From NCBI GenBank assembly GCA_902496275.1, contig CABVAC010000060.1, forward strand, positions 1 through 7,669: a stretch of DNA of 7,669 bases, given 5' to 3'. The translations under genes and the position numbers were made by a program. A model generated the notes under the pieces. The model saw only the letters and a program-made list of their open reading frames with translations, had not been told where the DNA came from and made no database searches. Of this stretch, positions 1 to 5,747 are shown one piece after another (position 1 is the stretch's first letter; the number at the start of each line of letters is the position of its first letter). Source of the stretch: an uncultured Collinsella sp. GTDB taxonomy: Bacteria; Actinomycetota; Coriobacteriia; Coriobacteriales; Coriobacteriaceae.

Positions 1-139
1 CGGGACGGCCCGAAGCCAAGATGAGCTTAATGCCCGACTCCTGCGCCGCGAGCAGCTTCTCGCGCGTACGCGGGCCGATGACCTTTTGGTCGTTGGTGAG
101 CGTACCGTCGATATCCATTGCGATGGCTTTGATTGCCAT
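1..139 (-). CDS. Cof-type HAD-superfamily hydrolase, N-terminal part (runs off the window)
   Basis: Only the first 46 codons are present; the gene continues beyond position 1. The protein begins MAIKAIAMDIDGTLTNDQK. This is HAD motif I, DxDGTLT, with the nucleophile Asp9 and the general acid/base Asp11. It continues to a region ending LILASGRP, the motif II area of Cof/sugar-phosphatase HAD proteins. Family members are soluble Mg-dependent phosphatases acting on sugar phosphates, nucleotides or similar small metabolites; the substrate cannot be inferred from this fragment. The ATG is supported by a GGGAGG ribosome site at 145-150, five bases upstream. A possible -10 (TATGAT, complement of 177-182) lies upstream without a convincing -35. 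The gene follows pgi on the same strand but is separated from it by a terminator, so it is probably transcribed independently. Confidence 0.88.
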   Translation of the reverse strand, partial: MAIKAIAMDIDGTLTNDQKVIGPRTREKLLAAQESGIKLILASGRP

Positions 140-312
140 ATATGCCTCCCTGTCATTGAACAACCTTGTCTGAGCCATCATACAGAACACCCACGGCGGC
201 GCTGTTTGCAACGGGAAAAATGTCATATTGTCCCAAACATGAACGGCGCGCCTTCGACGATTGCGATGCCCGTCGAGGCGCCTCCCGATACATTCCATCC
301 TATCCAAATAGC

Positions 313-346
313 AAGGGGCCCGTATCCCAACGGATACGGGCCCCTT
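313..346 (-). terminator. Rho-independent hairpin terminator after pgi
   Basis: There is a perfect 15-bp stem: 313-327 pairs with 332-346 around a CAAC tetraloop, and the stem is very GC-rich. It sits about 30 bases past the pgi stop codon on the minus strand. The T-run after the stem is imperfect (TTGCTATTT in the minus reading), but stem strength and position make it the likely pgi terminator. It also insulates the downstream HAD gene. Confidence 0.8.
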
Positions 347-375
347 TCAGCCATAAGCCAACTCGGCCGTAAAAA

Positions 376-2070
376 CTACTTGCGATGAGCGCGATAGAAC
401 TCGATGAGCGCCTGGGTCGAAGCGTCCTGCTCGGCCTTGGCGGCGTCGTCGTGGAAGGCCGGGGTGATCTGCTTGGCAAGCTGCTTGCCAAGCTCGACGC
501 CCCACTGATCGTAGGAGTCGATGCCCCAGACCGTGCCCTCGACAAACGTGATGTGCTCGTACAGGGCGATGAGCTCGCCGAGCGCAAACGGGGTCAGCGT
601 GTCGCCAAAGATCGAGGTCGTCGGACGGTTGCCCTCAAAGCAGCGGGCCGGGACGATCTGCTCGGGTGTGCCCTCGGCGCGCACCTCGTCGGCCGTCTTG
701 CCAAAGGCGAGCGCCTTGGTCTGGGCCAGGAAGTTGCCCAGGAACAGCTCGTGCACATCCTGACCGTTATCGGTCGCGGGGTTGGCCGTGTTGGCGAAGG
801 CGATAAAGTCGGCCGGAACCACCACGGTGCCCTGGTGCAGCAGCTGGTAGAAGGCGTGCTGGCCGTTGGTGCCGGGCTCGCCCCAGAAGATCTCACCGGT
901 GTCGGAGGTCACGGCGCTGCCGTCCCAGCGGACGTGCTTGCCGTTGGACTCCATGGTGAGCTGCTGCAGGTAGGCCGGGAAACGGTGCAGATACTGGCAG
1001 TACGGCAGCACGGCGTGGCTCTTGGAACCAAAGAAGTTGACGTACCAGACGTTGAACAGGCCCATCAGCGCGACGGCGTTGCTCTCGAGCGGGGTGTTGC
1101 AGAAGTACTCGTCAATGGCGTGGAAGCCCTCGAGGAACTGCTGGAAGCGCTCGGGGCCGAGCACGACGATCAGCGACAGGCCCACGGCGGAGTCGACGGA
1201 GTAGCGGCCGCCAACCCAGTTCCAGAAACCAAAGGCGTTGGCCGGGTCGATACCGAAAGCCTCGACCTTCTCGAGTGCGGTGGAAACGGCGACGAAGTGC
1301 TTAGCCACGGCCTCGGCGTTCTGCTCATCGGAACCGTCGATGGCACCCTGAGCCTTGAGCTGCTCGAGCATCCAGGTCTTGACCTCGCGAGCGTTGGTGA
1401 GGGTCTCGAGCGTGGTGAAGGTCTTGGAGACGATGATCACGAGCGTGGTCTCGGGATCCAGACCCTTGAGCTTCTCGGCCTGGTCGTTGGGGTCGATGTT
1501 GGAGATGTAGCGGCAATCGATACCGGCGTCGGCATAGGGACGCAGGGCCTCGTAAGCCATGACCGGGCCCAGGTCGGAGCCGCCGATGCCGATGGACACC
1601 AGATGCTCGATCTTCTTGCCGGTAACGCCCTTCCACTCACCGGAGCGCACGCGCTCGGCGAAGGCATACATGCGGTCGAGGACCTCGTGCACGTCGGCGA
1701 CGACATCCTGGCCGTCGACGATGAGCTGGCCCTTCTCGGTTGCCGGGCGGCGAAGCGCGGTGTGCAGGACGGCGCGGTCCTCGGTGGTGTTGATGTGCTC
1801 GCCGGAGAACATGGCGTCGCGGCGCTCCTCGAGCTTCACCTCGCGGGCAAGGTCGCACAGGAGCTTGACGGTCTCGTCGGTCACCAGGTTCTTGGACAGG
1901 TCGAAGTGCAGGTCGCCGGCATCAAAGCTCAGCTTATTCACACGCTCGGGGTCGGCGGCAAACCAGGCCTTGAGGTCGATACCCTCGGCCTCGAGCTTCT
2001 CCTGATGAGCCTCGAGCGCCTTCCAAGCGGCAGTCGACGTGGCATCGATAGGTGCGGCAACAGTTGCCAT
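376..2070 (-). CDS. pgi: Glucose-6-phosphate isomerase
   Basis: This cytoplasmic enzyme interconverts glucose 6-phosphate and fructose 6-phosphate in glycolysis and gluconeogenesis. The 564-residue product is full length for the long bacterial PGI type (E. coli is about 549). Family landmarks occur in order: SIGIGGSDLGP at 159-169 (sugar-phosphate-binding SIS domain), VGGRYSVDSAVGLSL at 286-300 (first PGI signature), MESNGK with catalytic Glu374, LLHQGT with catalytic His412, and DSYDQWGVELGKQ (second signature) with catalytic Lys529. The ATG at 2070 is chosen because AGGAGGA lies at 2075-2081, four bases upstream; the frame stays open to an ATG at 2154, but those 28 residues are not PGI-like. 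A weak promoter candidate, TTGACC (2143-2148) and TATCTG (2121-2126) on the minus strand with 16-bp spacing, lies upstream. The gene appears monocistronic. Confidence 0.97.
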   Translation of the reverse strand: MATVAAPIDATSTAAWKALEAHQEKLEAEGIDLKAWFAADPERVNKLSFDAGDLHFDLSKNLVTDETVKLLCDLAREVKLEERRDAMFSGEHINTTEDRAVLHTALRRPATEKGQLIVDGQDVVADVHEVLDRMYAFAERVRSGEWKGVTGKKIEHLVSIGIGGSDLGPVMAYEALRPYADAGIDCRYISNIDPNDQAEKLKGLDPETTLVIIVSKTFTTLETLTNAREVKTWMLEQLKAQGAIDGSDEQNAEAVAKHFVAVSTALEKVEAFGIDPANAFGFWNWVGGRYSVDSAVGLSLIVVLGPERFQQFLEGFHAIDEYFCNTPLESNAVALMGLFNVWYVNFFGSKSHAVLPYCQYLHRFPAYLQQLTMESNGKHVRWDGSAVTSDTGEIFWGEPGTNGQHAFYQLLHQGTVVVPADFIAFANTANPATDNGQDVHELFLGNFLAQTKALAFGKTADEVRAEGTPEQIVPARCFEGNRPTTSIFGDTLTPFALGELIALYEHITFVEGTVWGIDSYDQWGVELGKQLAKQITPAFHDDAAKAEQDASTQALIEFYRAHRK

Positions 2071-2190
2071 AAAGTCCTCCTCAGCATACGGGCGCACACC
2101 TCCATGCGCGCCCGGATATTCAGATAGTCCTATTCTAGCGCAGGTCAAGACCACAATCAGCGAGCGTTATCAATCTGCCCCCAAACGGCG

Positions 2191-2269
2191 ACCGACCAGG
2201 AAGGGACAGGTTTGTTTTGGCAGGTCAAACGCTTTACCTACCATAATGAACCTATCACTTTTTGGTAGG
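2191..2269. repeat. Paired-arm (inverted) repeat element, diverged copy
   Basis: The left arm (2191-2225) contains AAGGGACAGGTTTGTTTTGG. The right arm (2236-2269) is a degraded reverse complement; the arms agree at 25 of 34 positions across a 10-base loop. The left arm matches the left arm of the element at 3621-3727 at 32 of 35 positions, so both belong to one family. It lies between the pgi start and the end of the ADH-like gene, four bases from that gene's stop codon. No open reading frame or transposase lies inside, so it resembles a REP/BIME-like or MITE-like non-coding repeat. A terminator role is possible, but the T-run is absent in either direction. Confidence 0.75.
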
Positions 2270-2272
2270 CTA

Positions 2273-2848
2273 TTATGCCGCGGCGCACACGCTACCGAGC
2301 AGCTCGCGCAAGGGGGACCCGATGCCTTCCAGCAGCTCGGGCGCGATGATGGCAAAAACGGGGACCTCGCCGGCGCCCACCGTAGCGGGCACCTTGCCCT
2401 CCGAGACAATGCATCCATACGGGACAAAACCGTCCTCACCGGTATCAAGTGCCGCCATGCGACGGGCGAGCTCACGCGCAAAGCCGGCCGTATCGGCATC
2501 GCCGATCGCCAAGACAAAGTCAACGCCCTCATCGGTCGCCAGGGCCACGGCCTCGTCGACCAGCCCGTCTCCTCCATCGCCTCCAACCGAGCCACAGCGG
2601 AAGAGCGCGCGTTCGAGCAGGGCCCGGTCGAGCGAGCCGAGCGCCAAAGCGACAAGCTCATCGCGCGTATGCTTGTCACCGCCCAGTACAACCAGCGCCT
2701 TGGTGCCACCGTAGTGAGCGACCAATCGCCCGCACCAGCGAGCCACATCTCCATCCGCAACAAGGCGCGTCGGCATACCAAACCCATAATTGACCATCTT
2801 TCCCACAACCCTTCCGTGCGTATAGACGGTATCGTTCAATAGGCTCAT
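2273..2848 (-). pseudogene. Truncated iron-containing alcohol dehydrogenase-like protein, N-terminal domain only
   Basis: The 191-residue product resembles only the N-terminal nucleotide-binding domain of group III (YqhD/butanol-dehydrogenase-like) Fe-ADHs. Residues 18-30 (MVNYGFGMPTRLV) align with the usual family start NFxFxNPTxI. Residues 51-57 (ALVVLGG) match the Rossmann-like strand, and 110-118 (DFVLAIGDA) sit where active members carry the cofactor-binding GGGS-x-x-D loop, here degraded to GDADTAG. Residues 144-146 (YGC) and 163-172 match the region after it (PxGxVLT, FxILxPEL). The C-terminal helical domain with the metal-ligand His residues is absent (full enzymes are about 390 residues), and no continuation is visible in another frame. 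It ends at TAA-TAG beside the repeat at 2191-2269. The start is uncertain: 2848 lacks a clear ribosome site, while 2797 (174 residues) fits the family start and has GGAAGGG 11 bases upstream. The open frame could instead mean a retained non-catalytic protein. Confidence 0.62.
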
Positions 2849-2937
2849 GCTACGAAGCGAGCTTTTCCGAGCTGTTTCGCGCTCTTTAGGGCTGCGTTAA
2901 AACCCGATTCAAACCGCCGGGGCACTCATTCGAGATA

Positions 2938-3561
2938 CTAGACGGCCAAAATCCAGGAAGTAAGGCGCACAAACAAAACAACCCAGGCAGACGCCAGGCA
3001 AAAACCGCCCAACACATCCGAAGCGTAGTGCACACCCAGATAGATGCGACTGACGCCGATGGCAAGAATGACGCATGCGAGCACGACCGTGATAAGCAGG
3101 CCGGACGAAAAGCCGCCCGCCGCGCTTTGTGTAAGCCATATCCCATAGCCGTAAAACGCCATGGCAGCCATTGAATGACCCGAGGGGAAGCTCAGTCCCG
3201 GAGCCTCGACAAGCCGAAATCCCTGAGGGCGAGGCCGACGCACCAACACCTTAAGGAGCTGATCGATGGCGCTGATGGTACCAACATTAACAGCGGCGCA
3301 AACAACCCAAAGCCGGCAAGGCGCCCACACAAACGCGGCAAGCAACGTGCCGACGATAAACGGCACCGATGCCAAATTCGAGATGGCTTTCATCACGACC
3401 GTCAACACCGGCGACCTAAGCTTTTCAACGAACAGCGAATGGCACAGCCCGTCAATCCTCATGGGCTTGCCCCTGAGTACCTCAACCAGCAGATAAACAA
3501 AGACCGCAAGGCACAGCACGGTCAGCACCAAAAGCGCGAGATCACCCATATCGACGGTCAT
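2938..3561 (-). CDS. PAP2-family membrane phosphatase
   Basis: This 207-residue integral membrane protein carries the complete PAP2 (type 2 phosphatidic acid phosphatase) signature. Motif 1 is K104-x6-R111-P112, motif 2 is PSGH at 126-129 with catalytic His129, and motif 3 is S171-R172-x5-H178-x3-D182 with nucleophile His178. Hydrophobic segments near 8-28, 65-80, 83-100, 131-145, 153-170 and 183-205 fit the usual six-helix fold with the active site on the outer face. Members dephosphorylate phosphatidic acid, phosphatidylglycerol phosphate or undecaprenyl pyrophosphate; which applies here cannot be told. The ATG at 3561 has GAAGGG at 3568-3573, six bases upstream; a second in-frame ATG four codons later is less likely. 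The ADH-like gene follows 89 bases downstream on the same strand, so co-transcription is possible. The gene diverges from the DNA polymerase operon across the repeat at 3621-3727. Confidence 0.93.
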   Translation of the reverse strand: MTVDMGDLALLVLTVLCLAVFVYLLVEVLRGKPMRIDGLCHSLFVEKLRSPVLTVVMKAISNLASVPFIVGTLLAAFVWAPCRLWVVCAAVNVGTISAIDQLLKVLVRRPRPQGFRLVEAPGLSFPSGHSMAAMAFYGYGIWLTQSAAGGFSSGLLITVVLACVILAIGVSRIYLGVHYASDVLGGFCLASAWVVLFVRLTSWILAV

Positions 3562-3620
3562 CCATATCCCTTCAGCATATCCAACACATCAAGGCTATCG
3601 ACCCACCGTAAGCGCACCGT

Positions 3621-3727
3621 AAACCGACCAAAAAGGGACAGGTTTATTTTGGCAGGTTTTATCAGGGAGAATGACGTTTGCCCATATAAAACCGACCAAA
3701 ACAAACCTGTCCCTTTTCGGCAGGTTT
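3621..3727. repeat. Paired-arm (inverted) repeat element, well-preserved copy
   Basis: The left arm (3621-3662) and right arm (3686-3727) are reverse complements at 36 of 42 positions, separated by a 23-base loop. The core AAAAGGGACAGGTTT is identical in both arms. Each arm is itself partly palindromic: ACCGACCAAAA at one end faces TTTTGGCAGGT at the other. It lies between two divergently transcribed genes, so a terminator role makes little sense. The arm sequence is shared with 2191-2269. The structure fits a REP-doublet or MITE-like repeat, perhaps mobilised in trans by a transposase elsewhere in the genome (inference). Confidence 0.88.
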
Positions 3728-3755
3728 TGACGGTATCCGTACGAGCGAGTATTAT
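3727..3755 (+). promoter_or_regulatory. Sigma70-type promoter of the polymerase/YolD operon
   Basis: TTGACG (3727-3732) and TATTAT (3750-3755) are separated by exactly 17 bases, each one mismatch from consensus. The expected transcription start is near 3762, giving a leader of about 40 bases before the ATG at 3801. The -10 is overlapped by a LexA-like palindrome, and the -35 touches the right end of the repeat at 3621-3727. Confidence 0.72.
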
Positions 3756-3773
3756 CGAACAGATATTCGATAA
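3752..3773. promoter_or_regulatory. LexA (SOS) box over the polymerase promoter
   Basis: This is a perfect inverted repeat, TTATCGAA and TTCGATAA, around a 6-base spacer. Its core at 3756-3769 is CGAAC-AGAT-ATTCG, one mismatch from the Gram-positive LexA/DinR consensus CGAAC-N4-GTTCG. It covers the -10 hexamer and the likely transcription start, a position where a bound repressor would block initiation. The downstream gene is a translesion polymerase, a classic SOS target. Confidence 0.75.
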
Positions 3774-3785
3774 GAACATGTGTTT
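3774..3785. promoter_or_regulatory. Second, weaker LexA-like site
   Basis: GAAC-ATGT-GTTT lies immediately downstream of the first site and keeps 7 of the 8 defined bases of GAAC-N4-GTTC. Its centre is 17 bases from the first site's centre. It lies in the untranslated leader and could allow paired LexA binding. Confidence 0.45.
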
Positions 3786-3800
3786 GATGGGAGGGCGCGG

Positions 3801-5306
3801 ATGGAGCACGAGCAGCATACCTATATCTGCATCGACCTTAAGACGTTTTATGCCAGCGTCGAGTGCGTCGATCGTGGGCTCGATCCGCTCACCACCAACC
3901 TGGTCGTTGCCGACGAATCGCGCGGACGCACGACCATCTGTCTCGCTATCACGCAGGCTATGAAGGACCTCGGGATTCACAACCGCTGTCGCCTGTTCGA
4001 AATACCCGATGGCATCGACTACATTAAGGCCGTACCGCGCATGCAGCACTACATGGAGGTGTCGGCGCAGATCTACGGTATCTACCTGGAATACGTCAGT
4101 CCGCAAGACGTTCACGTCTACTCAATCGACGAATGCTTTATCGACGTGACGCCCTACCTGGAACTCTATCACACCGATGCGGAAGGCTTCGCCTGTATGT
4201 TGCGCGATGAGGTCCTCGCGCGCACCGGCATCACGGCGACGGTCGGCATCGGCCCCAACCTATTCCAGGCCAAGGTTGCACTCGACATCACCGCCAAGCA
4301 TGTGCCCAGTCGCATCGGCATACTCGACGACGAGACCTTTCGCAAGGAGATCTGGCCCCATCGCCCCATCACCGACATCTGGGGCATCGGCCCCGGCGTG
4401 GCGGCCCGCCTCGAAAAATACGGTGTCTACAATCTAATGGGTGTCGCCGCGCTCGACGAAAACCTACTTTACGATGAGCTCGGCGTCAATGCCGAGTATC
4501 TGATCGACCACGCCTTCGGGCGTGAGCCGACAACCATCGCCGATATCCAAGCTTATCGCCCGCAAGCGACCTCGACCACCACAGGGCAGGTGCTCTCGAA
4601 GGGCTATGCCTACGAGCAGGCCTACACCGTCTTGCGTGAAATGGTCGATGCCGCCGTACTGGACTTGGTCGATAAGCACGTGGTCTGCGACAGCATCTCG
4701 CTCTTTGTGGGCTACGCAAGCGAGCGCGCCGACATACGCCGCCTCGACGCCAGCGGCACGGCGCAGTATATAGACGGCTGCGGACACCTGCGCTCGGGCA
4801 CGTCGAGTATCGAACCCACCGCAACCGCCGGCCCCGAACTCGCACCCCGTGCGCCCAAGCCCGTCCAGCGCGATGACGAACGGCGTCGCCTAGTGCGCGA
4901 GGCACAGGCAATCGATGGCATCTTTGTGGGGGAACACGGCGGCAAACCGCGTGGTGGCTACGCCGCGCTCTTCGCGCACTCCAACGCCTCGCGCAAGCTA
5001 CCCGAGCGCACCAATTCGTTTAAGAAGATCATGGGCTATTTCGACGAGCTCTGGGCGCAGACGGTCGATCCCAAGCGACCGGTCAAGCGCATCAACCTGG
5101 GCTTTGGCAATCTCATGCCCGAGGAATTTGCCACCGTCGATCTGTTCAGCGATGCCGAGGCCGATGAGCGAGAACGCGACCTGGCACACGCCGTGTTGGC
5201 CGTGAAAGGCAAGTACGGCAAAAACGCCCTGGTCAAAGGATTGAGCTTTACCGCTGGCGCCACCGCACGCGAACGCAACGATCAGGTAGGAGGACACCGT
5301 GCCTAA
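3801..5306 (+). CDS. Y-family translesion DNA polymerase (UvrX/UmuC-like)
   Basis: This 501-residue error-prone polymerase is of the UvrX/YqjW branch and would copy past damaged template bases. Residues 9-21 (ICIDLKTFYASVE) hold the first catalytic Asp (D12) and the Y-family steric-gate region. SIDE at 108-111 supplies D110 and E111. A helix-hairpin-helix thumb region (TDIWGIGPGVAARLEKYGV) spans about 191-209. The little-finger domain follows and ends in KYGKNALVKG and ATARERNDQVGGHRA, typical of this branch. TVDLF near 445-449 could be a weak beta-clamp-binding motif. A polar, low-complexity insertion of about 65-70 residues (about 315-385) interrupts the little finger; relatives are nearer 410-430 residues. 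The ATG at 3801 is preferred because GGGAGGG lies at 3789-3795, although the frame opens at a GTG at 3780. The next gene overlaps by 8 bases, and LexA-like control is visible upstream. Confidence 0.93.
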   Translation: MEHEQHTYICIDLKTFYASVECVDRGLDPLTTNLVVADESRGRTTICLAITQAMKDLGIHNRCRLFEIPDGIDYIKAVPRMQHYMEVSAQIYGIYLEYVSPQDVHVYSIDECFIDVTPYLELYHTDAEGFACMLRDEVLARTGITATVGIGPNLFQAKVALDITAKHVPSRIGILDDETFRKEIWPHRPITDIWGIGPGVAARLEKYGVYNLMGVAALDENLLYDELGVNAEYLIDHAFGREPTTIADIQAYRPQATSTTTGQVLSKGYAYEQAYTVLREMVDAAVLDLVDKHVVCDSISLFVGYASERADIRRLDASGTAQYIDGCGHLRSGTSSIEPTATAGPELAPRAPKPVQRDDERRRLVREAQAIDGIFVGEHGGKPRGGYAALFAHSNASRKLPERTNSFKKIMGYFDELWAQTVDPKRPVKRINLGFGNLMPEEFATVDLFSDAEADERERDLAHAVLAVKGKYGKNALVKGLSFTAGATARERNDQVGGHRA

Positions 5307-5721
5307 ACCCAAGCAACCCATGCGCCCGCCCACCGCCTTCGAACGCCTGACCGACCCTGAGGGAAGACGTCGCTCCGCCGATCCCAAACTCACCGCCAAC
5401 GGCGCCGTTCGCGCCGGCCGTGCCGCGCAGTTTATGCCCTTTGCCGCCCTCACGGGATACTACGAGCTCGTACGCAAGCAGGGAATCACCGCCGAGCCCA
5501 AATGCGAACTCACGGAAGAAAAAGCCCTCGAGCTTTCGAAAAAGCTCGAGGGCCTCAAGCGCGGAGACCTGCTCCGCGTGACCTATTACGATACGTACGG
5601 CTATCGCTCCCGCACCGGCATCCTCGACGAGGCACTCCCTGCCTTCAAGCTCCTCAAGCTCAAAGACATCGCCATCGATTTCGATGACATTCTAGACATC
5701 GAACTGCGCGGACGAGCCTAG
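5299..5721 (+). CDS. YolD-like family protein, partner of the Y-family polymerase
   Basis: This 140-residue soluble protein contains the family's conserved start RAAQFMPFAALTGYYELV (41-58). A charged helical stretch (70-88) follows, then a beta-rich C-terminal half (VTYYDTYGYRSRTGIL and IAIDFDDILDIEL at about 125-137). YolD-like proteins are repeatedly encoded beside UvrX/UmuC-type polymerases in Firmicutes, and a role as a polymerase accessory or regulatory subunit is inferred from that pairing. The GTG start overlaps the polymerase stop by 8 bases and has AGGAGG at 5288-5293 inside the polymerase's last codons, implying translational coupling. The first 40 residues are basic, Pro-rich and probably disordered. 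Codons 76-85 overlap a perfect hairpin that reads as a terminator on the opposite strand. The gene ends 26 bases from the converging HMA gene. Confidence 0.85.
   Translation: MPKPKQPMRPPTAFERLTDPEGRRRSADPKLTANGAVRAGRAAQFMPFAALTGYYELVRKQGITAEPKCELTEEKALELSKKLEGLKRGDLLRVTYYDTYGYRSRTGILDEALPAFKLLKLKDIAIDFDDILDIELRGRA
5519..5553 (-). terminator. Antisense intragenic terminator inside the yolD-like gene
   Basis: 5524-5536 (GCCCTCGAGCTTT) pairs perfectly with 5541-5553 over a 4-base loop. Read on the minus strand, the 13-bp stem is followed directly by TTTTTCTT (complement of 5523-5516). That is a canonical Rho-independent terminator, whereas the plus strand has no T-run. It lies about 195 bases past the stop of the minus-strand HMA gene, with no other terminator between, so it most likely ends that transcript. 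Confidence 0.68.
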
Positions 5722-5747
5722 ACAAGGAAATGCATCCAAGGCGGCGC

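Noticed and set aside
140..312. Search for a small gene or RNA between pgi and the HAD gene
   Set aside because: Short frames exist but have no ribosome site or recognisable features. Only the HAD gene's ribosome site and a weak TATGAT could be seen.
385..2127. A 580-codon open frame on the plus strand across pgi
   Set aside because: It is fully antisense to a certain pgi gene. Its composition (Gly, Val, Leu, Asp and Glu-rich, no domain) is the usual mirror image of a GC-rich coding strand, and it lacks a supported start.
2039..2842. A 267-codon plus-strand frame across the ADH-like gene
   Set aside because: It crosses the pgi ribosome site and the repeat and shows no domain. The minus-strand frame carries recognisable Fe-ADH features instead.
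3780..3800. Upstream GTG start for the polymerase
   Set aside because: The seven added residues would overlap the GGGAGGG ribosome site that serves the ATG at 3801.
3175..3963. A 262-codon plus-strand frame across the PAP2 gene and repeat
   Set aside because: It is antisense to the well-supported PAP2 gene and has no family features; it is a GC-skew shadow.
3558..4115. A 185-codon minus-strand frame overlapping the polymerase start and the repeat
   Set aside because: It is antisense to the conserved polymerase N-terminus and reads through the repeat, with no recognisable domain or ribosome site.
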